DNA of 64,000 bases from Mycobacterium sp. Marseille-P9652 (GCF_902652685.1 NZ_CACRUY010000001.1:248001-312000), one strand, 5' to 3'; counted from the stretch's first letter, positions 8,867 to 17,756 are shown. Notes: generated by a model from the sequence alone, not told the origin. Translations and numbers: made by a program.

Positions 8867-9229
8867 TCAGATGATGCCGCGCTTGAGGCGCCGGCGCTCG
8901 CGCTCGGACAGCCCGCCCCAGATGCCGAACCGCTCGTCGTGTTCGAGGGCGTACTCGAGGCACTCGTGGCGCACCTCGCAGCCCAGGCAGATCTTCTTGG
9001 CCTCCCGCGTGGAGCCGCCCTTCTCGGGGAAGAAGGCCTCGGGGTCGGTTTGCGCGCACAGCGCGCGGTCCTGCCACTGGTCGGCGACCGGCGGGGCCGG
9101 CTCCGGCTCGAATTCGACTGCGACATCAGGAACCACAGTCAGGTGCGGCCGGAGAAGCGGCGTGGGGGCGCTGCTCATAACGGTGTTTGATGTGTTTGCC
9201 ATGACGCCCCGAAGGTGCTCGTAAGACAT
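8867..9229 (-). CDS. whiB2: Transcriptional regulator WhiB2 (WhmD)
   Basis: Iron-sulfur transcription factor required for septation and cell division in mycobacteria. The 120-residue product has the four cluster cysteines (ALCAQTD, then KKICLGCEVRHECLEYA), the GIWGG turn and the basic C-terminal ERERRRLKRG DNA-binding tail. The start MSYEHLRG at 9229 was chosen because M. smegmatis WhmD, as remembered, begins MSYE, and because a GAGGAGG ribosome site precedes it. A shorter start near residue 30 would resemble the M. tuberculosis annotation. The upstream region holds an SOS-box-like palindrome. Confidence 0.93.
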   Translation of the reverse strand: MSYEHLRGVMANTSNTVMSSAPTPLLRPHLTVVPDVAVEFEPEPAPPVADQWQDRALCAQTDPEAFFPEKGGSTREAKKICLGCEVRHECLEYALEHDERFGIWGGLSERERRRLKRGII

Positions 9230-9297
9230 GCGGTCGTCCGCCTCCTCAGCTTGGTGGAGAGAGTGAGTAAGTCGCTCTGTTCTGATGTACAGACAAT

Positions 9298-9313
9298 TCG
9301 AACAAGTGATCGA
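9298..9313. promoter_or_regulatory. SOS-box-like palindrome upstream of whiB2
   Basis: TCGAAC-AAGT-GATCGA differs at one of twelve defined positions from the mycobacterial LexA site TCGAAC-N4-GTTCGA. It lies about 70 bp upstream of the whiB2 start. Next to it, at 9276-9293, is a TCTGT...ACAGA inverted repeat. The rest of the 288-bp whiB2-fbiA spacer shows no gene. Confidence 0.4.
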
Positions 9314-9503
9314 ATCTCGGTCTGCGACACCGGAATCGGCCGGCCAACCGGGAAATGACACTGTTGTGATTAGACACGGGTTGACCTGCTGGGTCAAGCG
9401 TTTCGGCGCATTTCCATATCATCTCGTGACCAGATTTCGGCGTTTCTGTTGTTTTGGGGTCGCGGCGTGTCGATCACATCCCGATAACACCGCAGCGCGA
9501 CGG

Positions 9504-9509
9504 TACTGT
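9504..9509 (+). promoter_or_regulatory. Candidate -10 element (TACTGT) for fbiA-fbiB
   Basis: TACTGT lies 8 nt before the GTG start of fbiA with no ribosome site between, consistent with leaderless or near-leaderless transcription of the F420 operon. Confidence 0.45.
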
Positions 9510-9517
9510 CGGGCGGT

Positions 9518-10519
9518 GTGAAGGTCACCGTTCTGGTCGGCGGGGTTGGCGGCGCCCGTTTCCTGCTGGGTGTTCAACAGCTGCTCGGGCTCGGTCAGTT
9601 CCGTACGCAACAGGCCCCAGACGCGGCCGCCTCCGGCCACGATCTGACGGCGATCGTCAACGTCGGCGATGACGCGTGGATCCACGGAGTGCGGGTCTGT
9701 CCGGATCTGGACACCTGCATGTACACCTTAGGTGGAGGTGTAGATCCGGAGCGCGGGTGGGGTCACCGCAACGAAACCTGGCACGCCAAAGAGGAATTGG
9801 CGCGGTATGGCGTGCAGCCCGACTGGTTCGGACTGGGCGACCGCGACCTGGCGACCCACCTGGTGCGCACCCAGATGCTCAACGCGGGCTACCCGCTTTC
9901 CCAAATCACGACCGCGCTGTGCGACCGCTGGCAACCGGACGCGCGATTGCTGCCGGCGAGCGACGACCGCTGCGAGACGCACGTTGTGATCACCGACCCG
10001 GCCGACGGCGGCCGGCGGGCGATTCACTTCCAGGAGTGGTGGGTGCGCTACCGCGCCCAGGTGCCCACCCACAGCTTCGCGTTCGTCGGCGCCGAAAAGG
10101 CAAGCGCGACAAGCGACGTCCTGGCCGCCATCGCCGAGGCCGACGTCATCCTGCTGGCGCCCTCGAACCCCGTCGTCAGCGTCGGGCCCATCCTGGCGGT
10201 CCCCGGCATCCGCGGCGCCCTGCGCGCCGCGGCCGCCCCGGTCGTCGGCTACTCACCGATCATCGGCGGAAAGCCGTTGCGCGGCATGGCCGATGCGTGC
10301 CTGCAGGTGGTCGGTGTCGAGTCCACCGCCGAGGCGGTCGGCCGCTACTACGGGGCGCGGCGCGGCACCGGGATCCTGGACTGCTGGCTGATCGCCGAGG
10401 GCGACGAGGCCGACGTCGAGGGCGTCGCGGTGCGCTCGGTGCCGCTGTTGATGCGCGACCCCAAGGCGACCGCGGAGATGGTGAGCGCCGGGCTGGAGCT
10501 GGCGGGCGTCGGTGTCTGA
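9518..10519 (+). CDS. fbiA: Phosphoenolpyruvyl/2-phospho-L-lactate transferase FbiA (CofD family)
   Basis: Joins the phospho-lactyl type side chain to FO during coenzyme F420 biosynthesis, giving (dehydro-)F420-0. The 333-residue product begins [18 protein letters not shown], the nucleotide-binding GGxGGxR loop of CofD proteins. It retains [18 protein letters not shown], the [18 protein letters not shown] segment and the [15 protein letters not shown] block near the C-terminus. It is followed by fbiB with an 8-nt overlap, so the two are co-translated. Confidence 0.95.
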   Translation: MKVTVLVGGVGGARFLLGVQQLLGLGQFRTQQAPDAAASGHDLTAIVNVGDDAWIHGVRVCPDLDTCMYTLGGGVDPERGWGHRNETWHAKEELARYGVQPDWFGLGDRDLATHLVRTQMLNAGYPLSQITTALCDRWQPDARLLPASDDRCETHVVITDPADGGRRAIHFQEWWVRYRAQVPTHSFAFVGAEKASATSDVLAAIAEADVILLAPSNPVVSVGPILAVPGIRGALRAAAAPVVGYSPIIGGKPLRGMADACLQVVGVESTAEAVGRYYGARRGTGILDCWLIAEGDEADVEGVAVRSVPLLMRDPKATAEMVSAGLELAGVGV

Positions 10520-11861
10520 GCACGGAACCGCAGCGCGGGTCGAAATCCTCCCGGTCCCCGGGCTTCCCGAGTTCCGGCCCGGCGACGACCTCGGCGGCGC
10601 CATCGCCGCGGCCGCGCCGTGGCTGCGCGACGGCGACGTCGTCGTCGTCACCAGCAAGGTGCTGTCCAAGTGCGAGGGCCGGCTGGTGCCCGCGCCGCAG
10701 GACGCCGAGGAGCGCGACGCGCTGCGGCGCACGCTGGTCGAGGGAGAGGCGGTCCGGGTGCTGGCGCGCAAGGGTCGCACCCTGATCACCGAGAACCGCC
10801 TGGGCCTGGTGCAGGCCGCCGCCGGCGTGGACGGGTCCAACGTCGGCCGCGACGAGCTGGCGCTGCTGCCCACCGATCCCGACGGCAGCGCGGCGGCGCT
10901 GCGCACCGCCCTGCGCGAACGGCTCGGCGTCGACGTGGCCGTGGTCATCACCGACACCATGGGGCGCGCGTGGCGCAATGGGCAGATCGACGCGGCGATC
11001 GGCGCCGCGGGCCTGGCTGTGCTGCACGGTTATTCGGGGGCGGTCGACGCACACGGCAACGAGCTGCTCGTCACCGAGGTCGCCGTCGCCGACGAGGTGG
11101 CCGCGGCCGCCGACCTGGTCAAGGGCAAGCTGATGGGCATGCCGGTGGCGGTGGTGCGCGGGCTGTCGGTACCCGACGACGGCACGAGACCTTCCAGGGC
11201 CCGCGACCTGTTGCGGCCCGGCACCGAGGACCTGTTCTGGCTCGGCACGGCCGAGGCCATCGAGATGGGGCGGCGGGAGGCGCAGCTGCTGCGCCGGTCG
11301 GTGCGCCGCTTCTCCGGTGAGCCCGTGCCACCCGAACTCGTCGAGGGCGCCGTCGCCGAGGCGCTCACCGCGCCCGCCCCCCACCACACCCGGCCCGTGC
11401 GGTTCGTGTGGCTGCAGACGCCGGCGACCCGAAGGCGGCTGCTGGATCGCATGAAGGACAAGTGGCGCGCCGACCTCGCCGGTGACGGCAGGCCGGCCGA
11501 CTCGATCGAACGGCGCGTCGCGCGCGGCCAGATCCTGTACGACGCGCCCGAGGTCGTCATCCCGTTCCTGGTGCCCGACGGCGCGCACGAGTATCCCGAC
11601 GCCGCGCGCACCGCCGCCGAGCACACCATGTTCACCGTCGCGGTCGGGGCCGCGGTGCAGGCCCTGTTGGTCGCCCTGGCGGTCCGCGGGGTGGGCAGCT
11701 GCTGGATCGGCTCGACGATCTTCGCCGCCGACCTGGTGCGCGCGGAGCTCGGGCTGCCACCCGAGTGGGAGCCGCTGGGCGCCATCGCGATCGGCTACCC
11801 CGCCGAGCCAGCGGGGCCGCGCGATCCGGCGGGGGTCGCCGACCTGCTGATCAGGAAGTGA
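10512..11861 (+). CDS. fbiB: Coenzyme F420 gamma-glutamyl ligase / dehydro-F420 reductase FbiB
   Basis: A two-domain F420 maturation enzyme of 449 residues. The N-terminal half is a CofE-type ligase ([51 protein letters not shown]) that adds the poly-gamma-glutamate tail. The C-terminal half is an FMN nitroreductase-like domain ([20 protein letters not shown], then GVGSCWIGS and [10 protein letters not shown]) that reduces dehydro-F420. The GTG start at 10512 lies inside fbiA, and the Nudix gene starts 1 nt after its stop, suggesting a three-gene transcript. Confidence 0.95.
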   Translation: MSEHGTAARVEILPVPGLPEFRPGDDLGGAIAAAAPWLRDGDVVVVTSKVLSKCEGRLVPAPQDAEERDALRRTLVEGEAVRVLARKGRTLITENRLGLVQAAAGVDGSNVGRDELALLPTDPDGSAAALRTALRERLGVDVAVVITDTMGRAWRNGQIDAAIGAAGLAVLHGYSGAVDAHGNELLVTEVAVADEVAAAADLVKGKLMGMPVAVVRGLSVPDDGTRPSRARDLLRPGTEDLFWLGTAEAIEMGRREAQLLRRSVRRFSGEPVPPELVEGAVAEALTAPAPHHTRPVRFVWLQTPATRRRLLDRMKDKWRADLAGDGRPADSIERRVARGQILYDAPEVVIPFLVPDGAHEYPDAARTAAEHTMFTVAVGAAVQALLVALAVRGVGSCWIGSTIFAADLVRAELGLPPEWEPLGAIAIGYPAEPAGPRDPAGVADLLIRK

Positions 11862-11862
11862 C

Positions 11863-12408
11863 GTGAGCCTTCGGGAGTCGGCGATCGCGATGCTCACCGA
11901 CTGGCGCGCGCCGGACGCGGCCCAGGACTCGCTGCGGCACGCCGTGCTCGCCTTCCTGCACGCCCGACCCGACGCCTGCTCGCGGGAATGCGTGCCGGGG
12001 CACGTGACCGCCTCGGCGTTGGTGCTCGACCACACCGGCTCGCGGGTGCTGTTGACCCTGCACCCCCGGGTGGGCCGCTGGGTGCAATTGGGCGGGCACT
12101 GCGACGACGGCGACGCGGACCTCGTCGCCGCGGCCCTGCGCGAGGCGACCGAGGAGTCCGGCACCGACGGCCTGCGCATCGATCCCGAGCCGGCCGCCAT
12201 CCACGTCCACCCGGTCACCTGCGCGCTGGGCGTGCCCACCCGTCACCTGGACGTGCAGTTCGTGGCGCACGCGCCGCCCGGCGCGCAGATCTCGATCAGC
12301 GACGAGTCCGAGGACCTCCGGTGGTGGCCCGTCGATGCGCTGCCGCCAGGCTCCGACGAGGCGCTGGAGTATCTGGTGGGCCGGGCGGTCGGCCGAGTGT
12401 CACGCTAG
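11863..12408 (+). CDS. Nudix hydrolase
   Basis: A 181-residue hydrolase of nucleoside-diphosphate-linked compounds. The Nudix box at residues ~77-100 reads GGHCDDGDADLVAAALREAT followed by EESG. The REATEESG core is intact, but the conserved Glu before it is Asp and the spacing is one residue longer than canonical, as in a GGHxDxGD subgroup. The GTG start sits 1 nt after fbiB, so it probably belongs to the F420 operon; whether it cleans up an F420 intermediate is speculation. In M. tuberculosis this slot between fbiB and manC holds a DNA methylase gene instead. Its stop codon lies inside the first copy of a tandem palindromic repeat. Confidence 0.85.
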   Translation: MSLRESAIAMLTDWRAPDAAQDSLRHAVLAFLHARPDACSRECVPGHVTASALVLDHTGSRVLLTLHPRVGRWVQLGGHCDDGDADLVAAALREATEESGTDGLRIDPEPAAIHVHPVTCALGVPTRHLDVQFVAHAPPGAQISISDESEDLRWWPVDALPPGSDEALEYLVGRAVGRVSR

Positions 12409-12452
12409 CGTGGCAGCCGGCGCCGAGCGTCACGCCAGCGTGACGGCCGGCG
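12393..12452. repeat. Two tandem 30-bp palindromic repeats between convergent genes
   Basis: Copies at 12393-12422 and 12423-12452 match at 26 of 30 positions. Each contains an inverted repeat: CACGCTAGCGTG in copy 1 and GTCACGCCAGCGTGAC in copy 2. The first carries the Nudix stop codon; the second ends 13 bp before the manC stop. The position suggests a bidirectional terminator or a protein-binding site. Confidence 0.7.
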
Positions 12453-12465
12453 CGGCCCAGCGGAC

Positions 12466-13545
12466 CTACACGTCGGACGAGTACCGGATCCCGCCGTCGG
12501 GAATGGAGACGCCGGGCCACACGCGCGCACCGCGCAAGAGCTCGCAGCGCGCGCCGATGTCGGCGCCGTCGCCGATCACCCCGTCGCGGATCAGGGCCCG
12601 CGGGCCGATGCGCACGCCGAACCCGATGATCGAGCGCTCGATCACGCTGCCGGCCTCGACCTTGACGCCGTCGAAGATCACCGCGCCGTCCAGCCGCACG
12701 CCCGGGCCGATCTCGGCGCCGCGGCCGACGACCGTGCCGCCCACCAGCACCGCGCCGGGCGACACGGCGGCGCCGTCGTGCACCAGCTGCTCGGCGCGAT
12801 GCCCGTGCAGGGCGGGTGACGGCGCGATCCCGCGCACCAGGTCCGCCGAGCCGCGGACGAAGTCCTCGGGCGTGCCCATGTCGCGCCAGTAGGTCGCGTC
12901 GACGTACCCGCAGACCTTGACGTCGGGATCGGACAGCAGGGCGGGGAAGACCTCGCGTTCGACCGACACCTCGCGGCCGCGCGGGATCCGGTCGATGATC
13001 TCGCGCGCGAATACGTAAGTGCCGGCGTTGATCTGGTCGGTCGGCGGGTCCTGCGTCTTCTCGACGAAGGCGGTGACGCGACCGTTGTCGTCGGTGGTGA
13101 CGCAGCCGAACGCCCGCGGGTCGCCCACCCGCACCAGGTGCAGGGTGACGTCGGCGTGCTGTTTGCGGTGGAACTCGAGCATCTGGCCGAGGTCGGCGCC
13201 GGAGAGCACGTCGCCGTTGAACACCATCACGGTGTCGTGACGCAGGTGGCCCGCCACGTTGGCGATGCCGCCGCCGGTGCCCAGCGGCTGCTCCTCGGTG
13301 ACGTACTCCATCTGCAGCCCCAGCTTGGACCCGTCGCCGAACTCCGCCTCGAACACCTGGGCCTGATACGAGGTGCTCAGCACCACGTGCTCGATGCCCG
13401 CCGCGGCGATCCGCGACAGCAGGTGCGTGAGGAACGGCAGCCCGGCGGTGGGCAGCATCGGCTTGGGCGCCGACAGCGTCAGCGGCCGCAGGCGGGTGCC
13501 CTTGCCGCCCACCAGCACCACGGCGTCGACCTGTGGTTTGTCCAT
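12466..13545 (-). CDS. manC: Mannose-1-phosphate guanylyltransferase (GDP-mannose pyrophosphorylase)
   Basis: Makes GDP-mannose from mannose-1-phosphate and GTP (named manB in some M. tuberculosis annotations; Rv3264c). The 359-residue product has the nucleotidyltransferase signature VVLVGGKGTRLRPLTLSAPK, the metal/sugar region VMVFNGDVLSG and a C-terminal left-handed beta-helix of hexapeptide repeats (for example VSPGAVLVGGTVVGRGAEIG). The start ATG directly abuts the wbbL stop codon, and a GGGGAGG ribosome site lies in the wbbL 3' end. It is last in the rmlD-wbbL-manC operon. Confidence 0.95.
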   Translation of the reverse strand: MDKPQVDAVVLVGGKGTRLRPLTLSAPKPMLPTAGLPFLTHLLSRIAAAGIEHVVLSTSYQAQVFEAEFGDGSKLGLQMEYVTEEQPLGTGGGIANVAGHLRHDTVMVFNGDVLSGADLGQMLEFHRKQHADVTLHLVRVGDPRAFGCVTTDDNGRVTAFVEKTQDPPTDQINAGTYVFAREIIDRIPRGREVSVEREVFPALLSDPDVKVCGYVDATYWRDMGTPEDFVRGSADLVRGIAPSPALHGHRAEQLVHDGAAVSPGAVLVGGTVVGRGAEIGPGVRLDGAVIFDGVKVEAGSVIERSIIGFGVRIGPRALIRDGVIGDGADIGARCELLRGARVWPGVSIPDGGIRYSSDV

Positions 13546-14436
13546 TCAGCGCCTCCCCTCCGCCAGTCTGCGCCTGCGCGCGCTGCGCACCATCAGTCGC
13601 GACCGCACCCCCAACGACGCCCGCAGCGTCCAGCGAAGCGGCGCCCGCCACCAGCCCCCGTGGCGATCGGCCAGGAACAGGTACGTGCTGCGGTGGTGGG
13701 CGGCCAGGTGGCTGGCCGGGTCGTGACCGGTGGAGTGGCCCTTGTGGTGCAGGACCTCGGCCGTCGGCACGTAGACGCTCTGCCAGCCGGCCCGGCCGAG
13801 CCGGTCGTCGAGGTCGACGTCCTCCATGTACATGAAGTAGCGCTCGTCGAAGCCGCCGACCTGACTGAACGCCGACCGCCGCACCAGCAGGCACGACCCG
13901 GACAGCCAGCCGACCGGCCGTTCGCTGGGCTCGAGCCGCTCCTGGCGGTAGGCGGCGCTCCACGGGTTGCGCTTCCAGAACGGCCCGACCACCGCGTGCA
14001 TGCCGCCCCGGACCAGGCTGGGCAGGTGGCGCGCCGACGGGTACACCGACCCGTCGGGATCGCGGATGAGCGGCCCGAGGGCGCCGGCGCGCGGCCAGCG
14101 GGCCGCCGCCTCGAGCAGGGCGTCGATGCTGCCCGGGCCCCACTGCACGTCGGGGTTGGCCACGATCACCCAGTCCCCCGCGTCTTCCAGGCCCTGGTCG
14201 AGCTGTTCCACCGCCCGGTTCACCGCGGTCCCGTAGCCGAGGTTGGCGCCGGTCTCGAAGAGCCGGACGTTCGGGTAGCGCTCGACCGCCGTCTGCGGGG
14301 TGCCGTCGGTGGAGCCGTTGTCGGCCAGCAGGACGCTCACCGGACGGTCGGTGGCCAGCGACAACGACGCGAGGAACCGCTCCAGGTGGGGCCCCGGCGA
14401 GTAGGTCACCGTCACGACCGGCAGGACGTCAGTCAC
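13546..14436 (-). CDS. wbbL: Rhamnosyltransferase WbbL (arabinogalactan linker)
   Basis: Transfers L-rhamnose from dTDP-rhamnose to GlcNAc-PP-decaprenol, forming the linker that joins arabinogalactan to peptidoglycan; essential in mycobacteria. The 296-residue GT2 enzyme has an N-terminal strand VVTVTYSPGPHLERFLASL, the nucleotide-binding ADNGSTDGTP, the NPDVQWGPGSID acidic motif and the EDVDL acceptor-side motif. The C-terminus is basic. The start is the GTG at 14436 (VTDVLPVVTV). The frame remains open upstream, but that part is antisense to rmlD. Counterpart: Rv3265c. Confidence 0.95.
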   Translation of the reverse strand: MTDVLPVVTVTYSPGPHLERFLASLSLATDRPVSVLLADNGSTDGTPQTAVERYPNVRLFETGANLGYGTAVNRAVEQLDQGLEDAGDWVIVANPDVQWGPGSIDALLEAAARWPRAGALGPLIRDPDGSVYPSARHLPSLVRGGMHAVVGPFWKRNPWSAAYRQERLEPSERPVGWLSGSCLLVRRSAFSQVGGFDERYFMYMEDVDLDDRLGRAGWQSVYVPTAEVLHHKGHSTGHDPASHLAAHHRSTYLFLADRHGGWWRAPLRWTLRASLGVRSRLMVRSARRRRLAEGRR

Positions 14437-14474
14437 GCGTCGAGGGTAGCGGTCGGCTGGACACGGCGTTGACG

Positions 14475-15329
14475 TCAGATGGCGCCGGCGTCGGACAGCG
14501 CCGCGACCAGCGCGTCGCGCCACGGCCGCAGCGGCGTCATGCCCGCGGCCGCCGACTCGCGGCTGCCCAGGGCGGAGTAGGTCGGCCGCGGCGCAGGCCG
14601 CGGGAACTGGGCGGTGCTGACCGGCCGCACCCGCTCGGGGTCCTCGCCGCACAGCTCGAAAACCGCGCGCGCCAGCCCGAATCGGGAGACCGCGCCCTCG
14701 TTGGCGGCGTGCAGGAGAGGGCCGGGAACCTCGTCGTCGGCGATCTGCAGCAGCGCGGCCGCCAGGTCGCCGACGTACGTGGGCGACCCCGCCTGGTCGT
14801 CGACGACGTCGATCGGCCCGTCGCCGGCGGCCAGCCGGCGCATGATCGCGACAAAGTCCCGCCCGTCGCCGCCGGTGTACACCCAGGCGGTTCGGACGAC
14901 GACAGCGTCCGGGGACGCCGCCAGTGCGGCCCGCTCCCCCGCCAGCTTGGTCTGCGCGTAGACGCCCCGCGCGTCGGTTTCGTCGCTGGGCTCGAAAGGC
15001 CGGTCGCCGTCGCTGAACACGAAATCGGTGGACACGTGGATCAGCCGGGCGCCGGCCTTGGCGCAGGCCCGGGCGAGGTTCTCGGGGCCGGTGGCGTTGA
15101 CCGCGTGGGCCGCCGCCGCGTCGCTCTCGGCGCCGTCGACGTTGGTGTAGGCCGCGCAGTTGATCACCACGTCGCCGGCCTCGATGAGGCGCTGCGCGGC
15201 GGCCGGGTCGGTGATGTCCCACTCCGATGAGGTGAATGCCAGGGCGTTCCGGCCCTGCTCGGTGGTGATGGCGGCGAGCCGCCCGCCCAGTTGCCCGCCC
15301 CCGCCCGTGATCAGGATCCTCGCCGACAT
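14475..15329 (-). CDS. rmlD: dTDP-4-dehydrorhamnose reductase
   Basis: Final step of dTDP-L-rhamnose synthesis, supplying the donor used by WbbL just downstream. The 284-residue short-chain dehydrogenase has the NAD(P)-binding LITGGGGQLGGRL, the strand INCAAYTNVDGAE, the catalytic region HVSTDFVF and the catalytic pair in GVYAQTK. ARGVYAQTKLAGERA and VVRTAWVYTGG are family landmarks. The start was taken as the ATG at 15329; a GTG six bases upstream (15335) is equally possible, and neither has a clear ribosome site. It is the first gene of rmlD-wbbL-manC and divergent from cpsA. Counterpart: Rv3266c. Confidence 0.93.
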   Translation of the reverse strand: MSARILITGGGGQLGGRLAAITTEQGRNALAFTSSEWDITDPAAAQRLIEAGDVVINCAAYTNVDGAESDAAAAHAVNATGPENLARACAKAGARLIHVSTDFVFSDGDRPFEPSDETDARGVYAQTKLAGERAALAASPDAVVVRTAWVYTGGDGRDFVAIMRRLAAGDGPIDVVDDQAGSPTYVGDLAAALLQIADDEVPGPLLHAANEGAVSRFGLARAVFELCGEDPERVRPVSTAQFPRPAPRPTYSALGSRESAAAGMTPLRPWRDALVAALSDAGAI

Positions 15330-15395
15330 GGTCACGAGTTTGGCATGCCCCGGGCACGCCGGGGCTCGTTACGCCCGAAGCGCGTGTGGCGCAAG

Positions 15396-15401
15396 TAGCC
15401 T
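15396..15401 (+). promoter_or_regulatory. Candidate -10 element (TAGCCT) for cpsA, leaderless type
   Basis: TAGCCT is followed by 6 nt and the ATG at 15408. There is no ribosome site. Confidence 0.5.
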
Positions 15402-15407
15402 GTTGTG

Positions 15408-16883
15408 ATGCCTGTGCAGCGTGTGATTCGTGTGATTGCCACTGTGCTGACCCTTGTCGTGGTTCTCGGGACCGGGCTCGCCTGGAGCAACGTCCGCGCG
15501 TTCGAGGACGGCATCTTCCACATGTCCGCGCCCTCGCTGGGCAAGGGCGGCGACGACGGCGCCATCGACATCCTGCTCGTCGGCCTCGACAGCCGCACCG
15601 ACGCGCACGGCAACCCGCTGTCCGCCGAGGAGCTGGCGACGCTGCGCGCCGGCGACGAGGAGGCCACCAACACCGACACGATCATCCTCATCCGCATCCC
15701 GAACAACGGGAAGTCGGCCACCGCGATCTCGATCCCGCGCGACTCCTACGTCGCCGCCCCCGGCCTGGGGAAGACGAAGATCAACGGCGTCTACGGCCAG
15801 ACCCGGGAGGCCAAGCGCGTCAGCCTGGTCAAGGCCGGCGACTCCGCCGAGGACGCGGCGCGGCAGGGCACCGAGGCCGGCCGCGAGGCGCTGATCAAGA
15901 CGGTCGCCGACCTGACCGGGGTCACCGTCGACCACTACGCCGAGATCGGCCTGCTGGGCTTCTCGCTGATCACCGACGCGCTGGGCGGCGTGGACGTGTG
16001 CCTCAAACAGCCTGTGTTCGAACCGCTTTCGGGCGCCGACTTCCCGGCCGGCCCGCAACGGCTCGACGGTCCGGAGGCCCTGAGCTTCGTGCGGCAGCGC
16101 CACGAACTCCCCCGGGGCGACCTCGACCGGGTGGTGCGCCAGCAGGTGGTGATGGCGTCGCTGGCCCACCGGGTGATCTCGGGCCAGACCCTGTCGAGCC
16201 CCACCACGGTCAAGCGGCTCGAGGCCGCCGTGCAGCGCTCCGTGGTGATCTCGTCGGGCTGGGACGTCATGGATTTCGTGCAGCAGATGCAGAAGCTGGC
16301 CGGCGGCAACGTCGCGTTCGCCACGATCCCCGTGCTCGACGGCGCCGGCTGGAGCGACGACGGCATGCAGAGCGTGGTGCGGGTGGACCCGCACCAGGTG
16401 CAGGAGTGGGTGGCCGGCCTGCTGCACGACCAGGACCAGGGCAAGACCGAGGAACTGGCCTACACCCCCGCCAAGACCACCGCCAGCGTGGTGAACGACA
16501 CCGACATCAACGGGCTGGCGGCGTCGGTGTCACAGGTGTTGAGCGCCAAGGGCTTTGCCACCGGCACCGTCGGCAACAACGACGGCGGCCACGTGAAGAC
16601 CAGCCAGGTGCGCGCGGCCAAGACCGACGACCTCGGCGCCCAGCAGGTGGCCAAGGAGCTCGGCGGGCTGCCCGTCGTCCCCGACGCCTCGCTGGCACCC
16701 GGCGCGGTGCGGGTGGTGCTGGCCAACGACTACACCGGCCCGGGCTCGGGCCTGTCCGGCGGGCCGAGCAACCAGGTGATGGCCGCCGCCGCGTCGGGGC
16801 CGGGCTCGGCCCCCGACCCGACCGTGCCGCCGCCGTCGCCGATCCTGACCGCGGGTTCCGACAAACCCGAGTGCATCAACTGA
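15408..16883 (+). CDS. cpsA: LytR-CpsA-Psr (LCP) family arabinogalactan-peptidoglycan ligase
   Basis: Membrane-anchored phosphotransferase that attaches lipid-linked arabinogalactan to peptidoglycan (Lcp1/CpsA1, Rv3267 counterpart). The 491-residue product has one N-terminal membrane helix (IRVIATVLTLVVVLGTGLA). An LCP domain spans roughly residues 50-250, with DILLVGLDSR, NTDTIILIRI, ISIPRDSYV and ALSFVRQRHELPRGDLDR, the last carrying the conserved Arg/Asp residues that bind pyrophosphate and Mg2+. A C-terminal LytR_C domain follows, then a Pro/Ser tail. The ATG at 15408 was chosen over the GTG at 15405 because of -10 spacing. The next gene overlaps its end by 13 bp. Confidence 0.95.
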   Translation: MPVQRVIRVIATVLTLVVVLGTGLAWSNVRAFEDGIFHMSAPSLGKGGDDGAIDILLVGLDSRTDAHGNPLSAEELATLRAGDEEATNTDTIILIRIPNNGKSATAISIPRDSYVAAPGLGKTKINGVYGQTREAKRVSLVKAGDSAEDAARQGTEAGREALIKTVADLTGVTVDHYAEIGLLGFSLITDALGGVDVCLKQPVFEPLSGADFPAGPQRLDGPEALSFVRQRHELPRGDLDRVVRQQVVMASLAHRVISGQTLSSPTTVKRLEAAVQRSVVISSGWDVMDFVQQMQKLAGGNVAFATIPVLDGAGWSDDGMQSVVRVDPHQVQEWVAGLLHDQDQGKTEELAYTPAKTTASVVNDTDINGLAASVSQVLSAKGFATGTVGNNDGGHVKTSQVRAAKTDDLGAQQVAKELGGLPVVPDASLAPGAVRVVLANDYTGPGSGLSGGPSNQVMAAAASGPGSAPDPTVPPPSPILTAGSDKPECIN

Positions 16884-17599
16884 GCACGCTCAGCGCCGCC
16901 ATCCTGGACCCGATGCTGCGGGCCGACCCGGTCGGCCCGCGCATCACCTACTACGACGACGCGTCCGGCGAGCGCATCGAGCTGTCCGCGGTGACGCTGG
17001 CGAACTGGGCGGCCAAGACGGGCAACCTGTTGCGCGACGAGCTGGGTGCCGGTCCGGCGAGCCGGGTGGCGATCCTGCTGCCGGCGCACTGGCAGACCGC
17101 GGCGGCGCTGTTCGGGGTGTGGTGGATCGGCGCGGAGGTGGTGCTGGACGGCGCGGCCGACCTGGCGCTGTGCACGGCCGACCGGCTTGAGGAGGCCGAC
17201 GCCCTGGTGGCCGGCGGTGAGGTGGCCGTCCTGTCGCTCGACGCGTTCGGCCGCCCGGTCCCCGACCTGCCGATCGGGGTGACGGACTACGCGACCGCGG
17301 TCCGCGTGCACGGCGACCAGATCGTGCCCGAACCGCACCCGGGTCCCGCGCTGGCCGGCCGGTCGGCCGACGAGATCCTGGCCGAGTGCCAAAGCTCGTC
17401 CGCGGCAAGGGGTTTGACGCCAGATGACCGGGTGCTCTCCACCGCCTCGTGGGCCCGAGCCGACGACCTGGTGGACGGCCTGCTGTCGATCCTGGCCGTC
17501 GGCGCCTCGCTGGTGCAGGTGGCCAACCCCGACCCGTCGCTGCAGGCGCGCCGGATCGAGACGGAGAAGGTCACCCGGGTGCTCGACCAGCCACTCTGA
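16871..17599 (+). CDS. TIGR03089 family protein (AMP-binding-enzyme-like, truncated fold)
   Basis: A 242-residue actinobacterial protein (Rv3268 counterpart). It resembles the N-terminal part of acyl-CoA synthetases: ITYYDDASGERIELSAVTLANW, AAKTGNLLRDELGAGPASRV and AILLPAHWQTAAALFGVWWIG correspond to the first adenylate-forming subdomain. It ends before the catalytic AMP-binding loop and the C-terminal lid, so it is unlikely to form adenylates by itself. The GTG at 16871 overlaps the cpsA end by 13 nt, implying co-translation with the LCP ligase and a possible link to cell-wall assembly. Function unknown. Confidence 0.8.
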   Translation: MHQLSTLSAAILDPMLRADPVGPRITYYDDASGERIELSAVTLANWAAKTGNLLRDELGAGPASRVAILLPAHWQTAAALFGVWWIGAEVVLDGAADLALCTADRLEEADALVAGGEVAVLSLDAFGRPVPDLPIGVTDYATAVRVHGDQIVPEPHPGPALAGRSADEILAECQSSSAARGLTPDDRVLSTASWARADDLVDGLLSILAVGASLVQVANPDPSLQARRIETEKVTRVLDQPL

Positions 17600-17607
17600 C
17601 ATTGCCG

Positions 17608-17630
17608 AGTTAGCTTACCCAATGCTAACT
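17608..17630. promoter_or_regulatory. 7-bp inverted repeat upstream of the PPE gene
   Basis: AGTTAGC (17608-17614) and GCTAACT (17624-17630) are perfect inverted arms around a 9-nt centre. The site lies 9 bp after the TIGR03089 stop and 126 bp before the PPE start. It could be an operator or a weak terminator. The TTAG...CTAA ends recall the IdeR box, but the core matches poorly (13 of 19 by eye). Confidence 0.4.
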
Positions 17631-17756
17631 TCACGGCGTTAAGTCAAGTCCGAGTGGGGGCAGGAGCTTGGATAACCGCCACGCCGGCACGATCCGGACC
17701 CGGGGCGTGTTGGACGCCTGGGGAGTTCGCCGCGCGTCTCGGGATGGCTGCGGTCC

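Noticed and set aside
17608-17630. IdeR iron box upstream of the PPE gene
   Set aside because: The outer TTAG...CTAA matches, but only about 13 of 19 positions agree by eye, fewer than accepted IdeR sites. Kept only as an unnamed palindrome.
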